Shown here: piece after piece, positions 1 through 15,010 of the stretch
How positions within the stretch are numbered: the stretch's first letter is position 1
How the letters are laid out: each line of letters begins with the position of its first letter
From: Collodictyon triciliatum
Lineage: Eukaryota; CRuMs
Reading direction: 5' to 3'
DNA: 23,914 nt
NCBI GenBank assembly: GCA_043381765.1
Contig: JBHJMP010000857.1
Span: 1 to 23,914, forward strand
Translations under genes and position numbers: made by a program
The notes under the pieces: model-generated
What the model was told of the DNA's origin: nothing
Database searches by the model: none
What the model saw: only the letters and a program-made list of their open reading frames with translations

Positions 1-788
1 AGTGATGATTGGGCGCCAGGGTCGCTGCGAAGCGAATACAAATAATCGAGAAGCCGAGCCTTTCTGTCGAGTATCCAAAGAAGACCAGGCCGTTATTTTC
101 ATGTAGGTCGTGGTCGTCGCGCCGCGTCGATTTCTGTGGATGACCGTGTGGTATGCAACTCTTGTGGCCCACCGCTGGCTAGTATTGTATACATATTCCA
201 GATAGTATCTTCCTTCGGCTATTTATCTTAAATGTTTTGTTTTCAACCATTTCTCTTAGCTGTCTCTCTTAATTCATATCACATATATTGTAAAACTGGC
301 TTGAGAAATATACATGCTTGCAATCCGCGCAAAGAGTTGCCAATCAAATGACGCCTACAAGAGATAAACAGAAGGGTAATGAGGCTGGCCTCGGTATTTT
401 TTTTTTTTATGTGTTGCTGGTATTAAGGAATAAGAATCTCGGTTCAAAATTTTACTGATTCGCAAAAAGGAGCGTTTATTGGGGACTTTTTTTTTTCTCT
501 CTGGCTTTAAAATTAAGCTGGGTATAACTTGATACCAAATGGGAATATAATGAGGAAAGCTGTAAGGAGTTAACTCCTCTCAGTATGCTGGGTTTATACA
601 TTTTGTGAAGTCGGCTCTACAATCAAGGAGTTGAAGTATGCTCCACAGATTATAGATAATATGAATAAGTTTTTTTCAAAAAAGGCCGATATAAAACTGT
701 TCCAAACAATCCAAAAAAACAAAAAACAAATACCAGGAAAAGGTGTTCGCATTATATATGTAAACAGGCCACATCTTCCCACATAAGT
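1..788. other. Window edge / downstream flank, no supported gene
   Basis: I see no gene I can support here. The first ~200 bases are less AT-rich than the rest and carry short open stretches on both strands (for example a minus-strand ATG at 102 whose frame stays open to the window edge), so the edge may clip an exon of a neighbouring gene. From about 240 to 788 the DNA is AT-rich with T- and A-runs and would be the 3' flank of the minus-strand gene that stops at 789. I found no clear AATAAA signal on the minus strand here. Confidence 0.4.
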
Positions 789-5042
<4,254 letters not shown>

Positions 5043-5222
5043 TGTGCTGTGGAGGCCTTGCGTGTTGGGCTTGCGGTTGGTTTTATGTTGTGTTTTCTTG
5101 GGTGGTTCTTGAAGGAGGGAGTAGAAAAGATGCCAAAGGGGAAAGAACAAGAACAAGAAATAGAAAATTATTTTTTTTTCTATGATACAAGACAAAAATA
5201 ACAGGAGGTCGTTTGGAGCTGC
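5043..5222. other. 180-base spacer between two same-strand genes
   Basis: Holds the 5' flank of the gene starting at 5042 and the 3' end of the membrane-protein gene stopping at 5223. A T9 run lies at 5170-5178. I see no canonical AATAAA on the minus strand and no clear TATA box. The spacing means the two transcripts must almost touch. Confidence 0.6.
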
Positions 5223-7190
5223 TCAGGGAGGTAACGTCAACTGGCCTACTTGCACGTTTTCGGCCATGAACAGGATGCGGTTTGGTTGTTTGTGGTAGCT
5301 CCAGAAGAATCGAACCAGGAAAAGGCTGACAGAAAGAAGGGACGTGGATAATGCGGTTCGGCAGGACATAATCTTCTTGTTGTCAATAATAAGGTATACG
5401 TCGCTCTTGAAGGTGTCGCCGATTTTCAGTTTGCATAAAACAAATACCACAAGAGCGAAAGAGGTTTGGATTAAGGACAGGTACGATTGATTCCTTGACC
5501 TGATACTAAAACAATCCACCATAATGAAAGTGTTCAGGGTCATGATTGAGTAAATCCAAAACAAGGTTCTGATGTCCCAGTGGCAAAGTATCCCTGTGCA
5601 GAGAAATATCTTGGCAACCAAAAACATCAAAAACCAGTAATCAAAAGAGTGTGTCATGTGGTGAAGCATGGTTATATTTGATGATAAAACTATCTGCATG
5701 ACTAAAAAAAATATTCCGATAATTACTACAGCAACAGATGCATGCAAAAAAAATTCGCCAAAATCAAATCCTACTGCGAGGGGTAGAGAAAGAAAAGCAG
5801 AGACTACAAAAATGGATACTGTAAATATTTTGTAATGTATTGACCTTATGATCGCTGCCATCTTCGGGAATTGACAAGAGATGTTTTCATGGAAGAAGGT
5901 TCGCTTCATATCATACAGCACCATTTTATCCTCAAGTATCCCGATGTAACAATCTGACTGATTATTTTGTGGGTATCCATCTCTACCGATACCCGAATTT
6001 CTTTTAATATCATCTTCCATTCTCTCCAGGTCCCGTTTGGCTCCATATTTTGCTATTTGGTCTTCTTGTGAAACATTCATATTTTCGGCTCCTTGAGGTA
6101 AATTATTACCCATCCGTCCTTCTTCTGATGTGTTCCCAGGCTTCATCTCCGGCGCACATCTACTCTCAATAACATAAAACTCTGATAAGAATGTTATGGT
6201 ATTATGTTTTCTTAAAACTGTGTGATTGTAGAATATACGAAAGAGATAAATCAAGACTGTTGAAAGATTCTCCACTGCCAGTAGTCGAATATCGATCATT
6301 TCGACACTGCTTTTTGGATAGTACATCTTTTCGTTATTGAACTCCACCCACCGAAAAATTAAGATACACAAAGTTATCAGAAATACAGGAATCCCAATCA
6401 AAGATGATAATCTCATTGATAAATTATGTTTTCCAGCATGCGCATCATACATAATCATCACCAAAATACTGGAAAATGAGTGCAGGCATGCACAAAAGAC
6501 CTCCATTGTTTCTCCATAAAGTAAAAATAAGCATATATGAAGTGAGCATACGTTGTATACTGTGAACCAAAAATTGAACGACTTTGATAGCTCTTTCAAA
6601 ATGTCCACGCATATGAATACGGAATAAAAGGTGAAAAAAAGAGTTGTGTAAAATAGCTGCAGTACTAGATATGCACGCCTATCTATTACAGGAATCCTGA
6701 AGCTGACAGACAAAGACATAGCTGAAAAAGCGTTCCAGAGTAACATGAATAACAAAGTAACAAATCTTTTGCTGCAAACGGATGTTAGTAATTTGAAGGC
6801 TTTTTTGTTGCACAAGATGTTCCACATAATTGTATTTCGCTTATTGATCTTTTTGAAGTTCTTTCGAACACTCAGCGAAATAATATGCCTCGGTAGCTGA
6901 CTGCTTGGAATTTGCTCCTCAATGCCATCGACCCGTAAGCTCGCAGGAAGAGCACTTCTGTTATCACCACCACCGAGTAGGCTGCCAATGGCTTCTGTTT
7001 GCTCTTTCTTGCATTGGTCGTGCTTCGCCTCATCCTTTTTCTGACCAGTAACTTGAACTCTTGCTCCATCCTTAGCGGCCAACATCTCGGCTTCTTCAGC
7101 TTGCTCACACTGACTCCAGGCATAACTTTGCGTCCCACGAACATCACGCCCATAACTCACACAGACATCGTCAAAAACCTTAACTTTCAT
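5223..7190 (-). CDS. Polytopic membrane protein, 655 aa, two diverged 6-TM halves
   Basis: Single open frame without introns. I chose the ATG at 7190 (A at -3, start MKVKVFDD) over the frame's upstream ATG at 7412, whose extra 74 residues look like translated 5' UTR (poor context, Phe-rich, beside a poly-A tract). Residues 1-130 are charged and probably cytosolic. Hydrophobic segments fall near 143-164, 173-196, 206-226, 232-250, 260-281, 305-321, then a polar loop (340-445), then near 452-473, 482-503, 518-536, 541-560, 567-588, 611-630. The halves align at a constant offset of about 310: FNFWF (206) with FDYWF (516), IMYDA with MVDCF, YLFRIF (315) with FLVRFF (624). This is seen directly and suggests an internal duplication as in transporters. 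I recognise no named family, catalytic motif or signal peptide. Transporter or receptor are both possible. Confidence 0.82.
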   Translation of the reverse strand: MKVKVFDDVCVSYGRDVRGTQSYAWSQCEQAEEAEMLAAKDGARVQVTGQKKDEAKHDQCKKEQTEAIGSLLGGGDNRSALPASLRVDGIEEQIPSSQLPRHIISLSVRKNFKKINKRNTIMWNILCNKKAFKLLTSVCSKRFVTLLFMLLWNAFSAMSLSVSFRIPVIDRRAYLVLQLFYTTLFFTFYSVFICVDILKELSKSFNFWFTVYNVCSLHICLFLLYGETMEVFCACLHSFSSILVMIMYDAHAGKHNLSMRLSSLIGIPVFLITLCILIFRWVEFNNEKMYYPKSSVEMIDIRLLAVENLSTVLIYLFRIFYNHTVLRKHNTITFLSEFYVIESRCAPEMKPGNTSEEGRMGNNLPQGAENMNVSQEDQIAKYGAKRDLERMEDDIKRNSGIGRDGYPQNNQSDCYIGILEDKMVLYDMKRTFFHENISCQFPKMAAIIRSIHYKIFTVSIFVVSAFLSLPLAVGFDFGEFFLHASVAVVIIGIFFLVMQIVLSSNITMLHHMTHSFDYWFLMFLVAKIFLCTGILCHWDIRTLFWIYSIMTLNTFIMVDCFSIRSRNQSYLSLIQTSFALVVFVLCKLKIGDTFKSDVYLIIDNKKIMSCRTALSTSLLSVSLFLVRFFWSYHKQPNRILFMAENVQVGQLTLPP

Positions 7191-7594
7191 GCTGCACTTG
7201 CCTGCTCGGTTTATAACAAGGGATGAGCCGCCTATTGGGCAAAATGAGTACGAAAGGGAAAATGAAAAAAAAAAAAGCAAAGAGAAACAGGCATGTAAAC
7301 GCTCTGGGAAGGTAAAAAGATTGAGGGAAAGGATGTTCCAGAAGAAAAAAGGTTGACAGAAGCAAATTCTGTTTCGTTGTGTATTCTGGGGTACCGTCGG
7401 ACGCTTTGACATTAAAAGGGTGTTGATCGTTTTCTTTCAGCCAAGGAGCCGACAAACGGAGATTCAAGTACCACACATTCACACCACCCACACAGACAAA
7501 AAAAAAAAAAAAAAAAAAAATAGGTTTCTTTAATCCGGACTTTACGGTTTATTCCATGAAATTGGATTGTAAGGGCGATGAGCTGCGGGCTGTC
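7191..7594. other. Spacer: 5' flank of membrane-protein gene and 3' UTR of trypsin gene
   Basis: About 400 bases with a 23-base poly-A tract at 7498-7520 (poly-T in the transcript sense of both flanking genes), which roughly marks the border between the 3' UTR of the protease gene and the promoter of the membrane-protein gene. No other gene is visible. Confidence 0.6.
7548..7553 (-). terminator. Polyadenylation signal AATAAA of the trypsin gene
   Basis: TTTATT on the plus strand reads AATAAA on the minus strand, about 42 bases after the protease stop codon at 7595-7597 and just before the poly-A/T tract at 7498-7520. Position and sequence fit a canonical cleavage/polyadenylation signal. Confidence 0.6.
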
Positions 7595-9734
7595 CTACTT
7601 CAGATACGAGACTCTGCAAGGCTCCACCAAGGCTTGTTTGTACCCATCGACACTCAATCGGTCGATGCAGAACTTGTATTTTCCTTTGGTGTTGACAGGA
7701 ACAATCTCTTGGAAGATACCCGCGTTGGTTGAATATCCGTTCACTTTGGAGACTAGGACCCATTCATTATTTTGTAATCTTGAGGTTGTTCCAGAGACCT
7801 GCACAAACACTCGATTATTGTTTTCCATGCAAAGCACCTTGAGAAAAAAAAGTTTTTTTTCTTTCATTTGTGCCTCATTTTGAGACTATGATACGCACGA
7901 ATCGAATATTTCTGTTGGTATATACCTTAACATGTTTTAGCTTCTTCTTTGTTCCAAGGTCGATTGTCTCAAACGTGATGGTAAGGAACTTAGTGTTCTG
8001 CTGATACTTAAAAGAGTAGTTGTCCCGGGTCACGTATTCTGGGTGATGTTACAAAATTCTTCATTTTGTTATAGTTTGAGACAATCGAGCATATAGCGTA
8101 TGACTGCGAGGTAGGATGAATCTAAGATAACGTCTCTATAACCTATTTGTAAACTTACTAGCTCCATTCATGATTGCATCCAGAAACTCAAGGCTGCTCT
8201 TGGTATAGCCATATGTCCCAGGGTAATTAGGATAAGCGCAACCATAGCCGCTACTGACGACCCCGATATGCATCGGTCCGCATGGTAGCTGATAGAGATA
8301 GTGAAGAATGGAGAGGATTAATGCGCAAAAGTGGATCGTTCGGATGACAAATAAATCGAATAAAGTAGATTCTATTTTGTTTAAGTTACTTACATTTATA
8401 AAAATTGGCCCTCCACTATCGCCATTACAAGCATCTTTTCCGCCTTCCGGATAACCAGCACAAATCATTGTGCTCGTGATGACTACATCATCCATACCTT
8501 TGTATGCCTCTGAGCAATACTCATTGCTCACCAACGGAACCATGACTGAATGTAGAGTTTTTGGAAGAAGTCCCTCATACTTGGTATTGTTTTACAAAAC
8601 AAAACATAGATCGATTTATTTTCCAAAAAATAAGACCTTACAAAGGCTCATATATATACATGTTGATATTGATCAGTTAAAAAAAGTAATTCATTTTTAT
8701 CTAATCATGCCTTTCACTGGAAGAAAAAAACTATAAAAATTATTCTTGCATTGGCTGTCCAATCGTAAATACCTGCAGTCGGCCCCATCCCATTGTGATT
8801 GTCTGCATTCCAGGGATGACCATAAATGCGTCCTCTCTTCTCATCAATCTCACTGGAGTTACATTAGATGATCTATTCCACAATATTATTTGGTGAAATT
8901 GGTTCAGTTGCTTAAAGGTGGTACTGTAATTCTTTACGTTTTCAATTTGAAGAGTGAGAAGTCAAAATCCACGATGGAGTCAATATATCGTGGGTCTCTG
9001 TATATCGCTTCAACTTCGTGTCGCTCCGCTCCAGGTTCATCAGGGTTTGATAGGTCGTGCCTATGGAGGATAACTAACAAAAAAAAAAAAAAAAGTGATA
9101 ATCTCGAAGCTCTCAGAGGTGCCCAAAACTAGTTGTGATTTTTTTTTTCCAAAGGTAACTAACACTCCTCTTGTTAATGAGAAAGCAATATACTGTCTTA
9201 GATAAAAGTTTTTAATGTAAAACAAGGGAAAACAACAGTAGATTCTCTTAGGATACAAACCAAATTTATAAGAAAAAGAGAGAAAAAGGAAACGTACCCT
9301 GGTAAGCCTCAGCTCCATCAATCACACAATGCCCGGCGGACAAAACGTAGTCCTTGTGAATCAGAGACCCGCCACAAATGAAACGACTACTGTCAGATGT
9401 ACCACTTTTCTTGTATAACAAAGCGACCATCCAGGGATATTGGAAGGGTTTCACCTCCTCCCCGCCAACGATGCGGCCGTCGGCACGTTCATCTAATTGG
9501 CAATAGCAACACTCGTCAAACTTCAAATATAAACGAACAAACAAGATCTTTGAGACATGCCACCATCCTGTTCTAGGATAAGTCTGCCGAAAGAAAGGAT
9601 TGGCATCACATTTACAACAAGAAAAAGGTTGCACAACTCTCCATACACTTACCAATTGAAGCTCCTTCTACTCGAACCGCGGCACCAACAGCGAGAAGAG
9701 CCACGCACAGATAGAATGCCGACCACCTGCTCAT
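7595..9734 (-). CDS. Secreted trypsin-like serine protease (S1A) with extra C-terminal domain; frame break in exon 3
   Basis: Seven exons (minus): 9653-9734, 9298-9492, 8773-9073, 8394-8579, 8159-8288, 7926-8038, 7595-7837; every intron (88-224 bases) is GT-AG and phases agree. About 416 residues. The first exon encodes a classic signal peptide ([20 protein letters not shown]). Activation site R34/IVGG; catalytic His82 in LSAGHC, Asp130 in VDFDFSLF, Ser248 in [10 protein letters not shown]. Asp242, six before Ser248, is the trypsin S1 Asp, so Lys/Arg specificity is expected. Odd points: Ser replaces the usual Trp of VSWG (VVSSGYGC), and about 118 residues follow the protease fold, rich in beta-like Val/Thr/Tyr stretches; a PPC-like beta-sandwich is possible but unproven. 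One base appears missing in the T4 run at 8939-8942 (A4 in sense): the frame stops there, then resumes at -1 with clear protease sequence ([13 protein letters not shown]). Sequencing error or recent pseudogene. Likely secreted or lysosomal digestion. Confidence 0.93.
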
Positions 9735-10625
9735 CCTTCAGGCAGTTCGAGTGAAAAAAAAAATAAGCAAGGCTCCGACTGACCCGTGTGGTACGTCCGC
9801 TTTATGTTCAGGTGGCACATCATCACGTCGTAGGCCACCGCTCCCTTGCAGGGTACTTAGGTGGAGGAAAAACCAGTGTCGCCCAATCTCCGCCGATTTC
9901 ACGAAAAAAATGACAGCCTATTTATTCCTCAGAGTATTTTCCCGTCCACTGCAACGGATACACTGTCATACTTTTCTGGAATAATACATCTAAATTGCCT
10001 TCCACATAAGGTAAATATGGTTGGGTGGACAGCGTTTGTCCGGTGTATAATCGCCAAGTGTCATTAGTTCCTTCTCGTGAAGTTTATTCAATCGGACATG
10101 CGCTGAAGGTGCCGGTGGTTACGAGCCTCTACGACTAGCCACCAAAGGACAACCAACTTTGGGAGAGATGTATTTTTCTTTCGAGAATGTAACGGGAGTC
10201 CACGGGAAAAAGTGGGAAAGGTGGGATTTGGGGCAGGAAAAAAAAAAAAATAAGGGGGTTGCAAGGCTACCTCGTAAAATCGTGCTGGGCTGAAAGAAAA
10301 GGTTTTTTTCTTTTTTGGCGAAGTGTAGGACAGGAAATGCAGAATATTCGTCTTGAAAGAAATAGTCGGCGTAGAATAAGGAGAGGGTGACGAATAGATA
10401 TAAAAAAGTGCAGGGGATGTGAAAAAAAAATCATAGGGAAATTGAATACTATGATGGCTAATCGAATACCGTGACTAAAGGTTGTCAATAGAACAGAACT
10501 AAACCTAACTAACTCACAGACAAATGGGTATGCCGACCAAACCGAGCAAATAGCAGACGAGGCGCGTGAAAGAAACAAAACAAAAAAAAAGAATAGGTAT
10601 ATAATGTGGCGATTTGCTGGTGCTA
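9735..10625. other. Intergenic: 5' flank of trypsin gene, 3' flank of His-rich gene
   Basis: About 890 bases without a supported gene. An AATAAATAG-like AT box on the minus strand lies near 9916-9926, about 185 bases before the protease ATG, and could serve as a core-promoter element, but this is weak. A13 and A9 runs lie near 10241 and 10423. The short open frames here have no recognisable protein character. Confidence 0.5.
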
Positions 10626-12621
10626 CTAATTTGGTTTCTCAATCTTGTGAGTGAAGAGAGAGGGCATGTGAAAAGGATTGGATGACGCCGCGGACAAAGT
10701 ACCTCCAAAACCATTCGAGAATGCATGATTTTGTATACCAGACGGGAAAATGGATGGTGGACCCAAAAAGGGGGAGAAAGCACTATTTGACATGCCACTT
10801 GGAGATGGCTCCCTGTCTGCACTCAGTGAATCAACCTTTTGGTCAGTTTCCTCTGTTTGGTTGGTAAGAGGAGGGCGGCCGAAAACTTGCTGTCTAGCTG
10901 AAATAGGCTGCTGTTGGTAGTGGAAAGTATCGGCAGGAGGCATGCTTTGGCTGGTCATGTTGAGATGCTGGATGGGAGAAGAGAAAGCTCTTGCATCTGA
11001 GGTCAAGGATGCCACATCTAGGTTGGTGTGTGAATTGTAAAGAGTTTTTGGTAAGCACCTAAAGTTTTACTACCAATTCACTTTATATATATATATATAT
11101 AACATTGTTTAAAAGTATGTAATACAATTATATGTGCACGCAACTTGACTTGGCCAAAAAAAAAAGAGAGAGAGTAGGAAAAGAGAAGGAAAAGAAAGAA
11201 AAGAATAGAAGGTATTCAGATAACAGGGTAAATAATCGAATATACCATCAACAGATGTGGTTGCCGAAGAAAATGAAGACGATTTGGCTGTGGAGGGTGG
11301 TGGGAGTGGGAGTGACACCAGGGGCGAGAGCAAAGAGTTCGATTGTGGTTGTGCAGTCTGCCCGATGGGATTTTGCTGAGCATACTGGGCTACTGGCGAG
11401 ATTACAGCTCTTTGAGAAGTTGTGTTGAGAGGGAGTGTATTCGTTTGGCGAGGAGGGTGCACTGTTTTTGATGCTTGCTCACCAAAAAGTCGAATGGATT
11501 GGATTGGATTGGCGAGGGCAGGGTAAGTGGTTGGGGCCTTGATTGGACTACTAAGGTAGTAGTTGTGAGTGGCTTGGCTCGATTGGCTCATGAGACTGGA
11601 TTCACTGAGATTGTCTGCTTCTGGCTCGGGAGAGTAAGCTGATGGGTTGTAGCTATGCGGATGATAGGCCACAAAGGAAGTTGCCGTTGATGCACTAATA
11701 GATGCTGATAGATTCGAGGGTGTGTTTGTGGCATTAGACCCAGGCATTGATGTGGAAACGGACGCAGATAGAGGCATGGATGCGGTGGAATATCCAGGAG
11801 TTGGGGTAGATGCCGGGGTGTGTGTTGGGGTAGAAGAAGGAGTGTGATTGAGCAACATGGCAAGGGCTGGCGATGATGTTGCAGGGGTGGGGATGTTTGT
11901 CGGGGTGTTTGCCTCGTACGAGTAACCTGCCCCAGCAAGGAGATTGAGCATATGTGCGAGGTAGGCGACTGGCTGGAAAGAAAGCAGCTGTGGACCGTTC
12001 CTCTGGATGGCACGGGCGTTCTTTATCACCGAATGGTCCCTATTACATTGTTTACCTGTGGGTGTTTCAAGGAAGGCAAATAGGGCCTGCCAGAGATGAG
12101 GTGTGTAAGGGTCTTCGGGAGAGGTGATGTCCGTGAATGCCCAGATATCTCCTTCCTCATAAAAGAGTTGCGTCTTAACAGCAGCAACGTCATTCGTGAG
12201 GTTGATGAATGCAGACGACCAGTTTAGAACATTGGTGAGGTTTCTCCACTGAACATCGGGTAGCTTCTTTGTGCCATGGGACTCGATTATTTGTTGACGA
12301 ATGTTGTTGAGAGTAGGNNNNNNNNNNNNNNNNNNNNNNNNNNNNNNNNNNNNNNNNNNNNNNNNNNNNNNNNNNNNNNNNNNNNNNNNNNNNNNNNNNN
12401 NNNNNNNNNNNNNNNNNNNNNNNNNNNNNNNNNNNNNNNNNNNNNNNNNNNNNNNNNNNNNNNNNNNNNNNNNNNNNNNNNNNNNNNNNNNNNNNNNNNN
12501 NNNNNNNNNNNNNNNNNNNNNNNNNNNNNNNNNNNNNNNNNNNNNNNNNNNNNNNNNNNNNNNNNNNNNNNNNNNNNNNNNNNNNNNNNNNNNNNNNNNN
12601 NNNNNNNNNNNNNNNNNNNNN

Positions 12622-12653
<32 letters not shown>

Positions 12654-13659
12654 GAAGTGAACCAAGAACGAGGTGATTTTGAATTTATCTACATATTAAA
12701 GGATATTCAATATCGAGGATAAGGCTAATTTGGCATGTTTGGTAGAGGGTTCCCGCCTATCTGTTCATTTCAAAGTCCAGGAGATATATACGATGAATAG
12801 GAGAGCGTACCACTTTAAGAACACCGGCAAGATACATCCCAAACAAACACTCCGAGTAGGTGAGGAGGGGAAGATCGAGGAGGGACTTGCACCAGTCCTC
12901 AAAGAGAGCCTGCAGATGCGTCTTGTTTGCCTTCTTTTCGGGGTCTTCGATTGTGTCGAGGTACTGTCTGAACTGCAGGGCAAATTCTAGACAAGAGGAG
13001 CAGGTGAGATGACAAAGTTGCAGCATAAAATCGAAAAGGAATGGCGGAGAAATGCTACCTATCTTGTCCTGACGGATGGAGGAGCATGTGGCCATGTTCT
13101 TTTTGCGGAGAGAAGGATCTGCAGCGAGGAAAGGTGGAAGGGCTGCATGGAGGGATTGGTGGGATGATGAGAGCGATTGGGTGTGCGACTGGGGTGGGAT
13201 GTGCGCATAATGAGCAGGGTAATGGGGTTGCGCTTTGTGCGAGTCGAAGCGGGGTGGCAGCAGCGAGGGCGGGCCGAGGGGCGAGCGCAGCAGAGAGGAA
13301 TGCGTGCTGGAATGTGGGGCGGAGTAGCTGTGCGGATAATCGTGGGGGTAGTACGCATCTCTGTCCGGGTCAGACGCTCCCGTCTCAGGGTAGACGTATG
13401 CATAGGGTGGAGCGGTGTATGTGAGTCCGTGTGTGTACGTATGAGCATGAGCGTGTGGATGTGGATGTGGATGTGGATGTGGATGTGTGTGTGGATGTGT
13501 GTGTGGATGTTGATTATGATGTGGGTTTTGGTGAGCATGTGGATATCCATGAGGTTGCATGTATGCGTGTGTGGATGAGTCATAGAGGCCATGGTCTGGG
13601 TGGCTGTAGCCCATGCTGTAACTATGCGCTGCGCTGTACATGTCACTGCCCTGCTCCAT
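10626..13659 (-). CDS. His/Pro/Ser-rich protein of unknown function, spans an assembly gap
   Basis: Start MEQGSDMYSAAHSYSMGYSH at 13659. Exons (minus): 13059-13659; 12811-12986; at least one more running into the gap; 11246 up to the gap edge at 12317; 10626-11017 with the stop. Introns seen: 12987-13058 (72 bases, CT-rich, ends GTCTAG), 11018-11245 (228 bases, GTATAT to ACCTAG), and possibly 11969-12055 (87 bases). The 72- and 87-base introns are multiples of three without stops, so they can be read through. The N-terminus (~200 residues) is His/Tyr/Pro/Ser-rich with an HPHP tract. A conserved-looking core follows (FRQYLDTIEDPEKK; later WRNLTNVLNWSSAFINLTND and LFYEEGDIWAF), then a ~250-residue Thr/Ser/Pro/Gln-rich tail. 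I recognise no family. The layout, a folded core between low-complexity arms, resembles transcription or RNA-processing co-factors; that is only an analogy. Confidence 0.72.
11083..11101. repeat. (TA)n dinucleotide repeat inside an intron
   Basis: About nine TA units within intron 11018-11245 of the His-rich gene. Confidence 0.8.
12318..12621. other. Assembly gap (304 N)
   Basis: Unresolved bases between an open coding exon (plus-strand left side) and a (GA)n microsatellite at 12622-12646. The gap falls inside the His-rich gene and hides at least one intron border and possibly exons. The gap was probably caused by the GA repeat. Confidence 0.99.
12622..12646. repeat. (GA)n microsatellite at gap edge
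   Basis: At least 12 GA units directly abutting the Ns; in the gene sense it is a (CT)n tract within the intron that starts at 12810. Confidence 0.9.
13452..13512. repeat. TGGATG/TGTGTG hexamer repeat coding for His-Pro tract
   Basis: Imperfect GTGGAT hexamers on the plus strand, read on the minus strand as the His-Pro/His-Thr tract in exon 1 of the His-rich gene. This microsatellite is exonic and in frame, unlike most others in the window. Confidence 0.8.
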
Positions 13660-14318
13660 ATGCTCCCTGTCTCCGTTCTTTTCTTCTTTTCTGTACTTTT
13701 TGGTTCCTATGTTGGTTTGGTGTGTTTGTTAGTGTGCGCCTGCTGCAGAGAGCTTGGTCGGGCTTGGGCGGTGCATAGAGGAAAGGGCATTGTAGAGATG
13801 CCTTTTGCGGCGGTGCGCTGATTCCCCTTTTGGCTTTGTTGGGTGAGTCTGTTTAAGCTGCTGGATGTGCGTGGATGTGTGTGCTCAGCAGAGGCGCATT
13901 CGGCGGGAGGAGCGGCCCTAAGCAAGAGTGGATAAGGCTGCTGAGTGAGAGGGACTAGGAGGGAGTTAGCGGGTTATAAGACTATCTCTTCTCGTTTCTT
14001 TGAGGGCGAAGGAAATAAGAGCTTTTCAACCCGGCTCAGGAGAGTAAATGGGTGTGGCTTTGGGATTTCTCCTCAGCTGATTCATGTTTGAACATCGCAA
14101 GTCTCTTTTAAAATATATATAAAAACAAATAAATAAATCTCCTCTCTTTGGATGACTGCGGTTCTAAGGGTGGTTGAAAGAACCATTCCTGTTTGTTTTC
14201 TTTTCTTTTTCCTGCAATTATCTGTAGCCAGAGCTGCTTGAAAGACATCATTAAAGATAAACAAAATGGAATGGAAGAGGTCGTATGTTTTCTTTTCTTT
14301 CTTTCTTCCTTCCTTCCT

Positions 14319-14386
14319 TTTTTTTTTTTTTTTTTTTTGGGTTGGTTTTTTTTTTGGGTTTTTTTTTTTTTTTTTTTTTTTTTTTT
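14319..14386. repeat. Interrupted poly-T tract
   Basis: T-runs of 9 to 22 separated by GGG or GG, preceded by CTTT/CTTC units. Low-complexity DNA; no gene overlaps it. Confidence 0.9.
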
Positions 14387-14875
14387 GGAAAAGGAGATGA
14401 AAACGTCTTCCAACAAGTAAGGGGTGAATTGGCATATGAAAAGATGCTTTGTTGGACCTAAGGACAATACGAAGGTCTGAGTCAAAGTGTGGCAAGCACC
14501 CTCCTACGCAAGGACACGGCTTGGCTAGCTTGCTTTCTCTATGGAGAAGACACCCTCTAGACAGATACACAAGGACAGAAAGAAAAGATAAAAGAAGAGG
14601 CAGAGTAGAGAGGTGATGGCGGTGTGTGTGTGGACATTTGTGGAGGCAAAAAAATGTAACCAAAGATGATCGGATATGGAGAAGAGAGGCACCAGAGCCA
14701 CTCTGGCTTGCATGCTTGTCTCCAGGTACTCTTTCGTCAAGTTGATTCAATACCCAAATATACCACTCACGGCCTCGCATTCGCCACGTAATGGCTTTTC
14801 TTCTTTGCCTTTTTTTGTTTTATTCATGGCCACCCAACAAGAAAGCTATAGCCTCTTGGTTTCTCTGTGTGCTCG

Positions 14876-15010
14876 CTTTCGTGTTTATGTTTGTGTTTGT
14901 GCTTGTGTTTGTCTTTGTGTTTGTGTCAGTATGTCTTTGTGTCTTTGTGTCTTTGTGTCTCGTGTGTTTGTGTGTTTGTGTATATCATGTTTTGTGTGTC
15001 TTTGAGCAGC
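14876..15010. repeat. Imperfect (TTTGTG)n repeat
   Basis: About 130 bases of TTTGTG/CTTGTG/CTTTGTGT units on the plus strand, giving artefactual Cys/Val-rich frames. Confidence 0.8.

Noticed and set aside
7191-7412. N-terminal extension of the membrane protein to an upstream ATG
   Set aside because: Poor start context, Phe/Cys-rich low complexity and overlap with the expected 5' UTR; the ATG at 7190 has a better context.
14082-14780. 232-codon minus-strand frame
   Set aside because: Runs through a poly-T/poly-Lys tract and has no coding character on either side.
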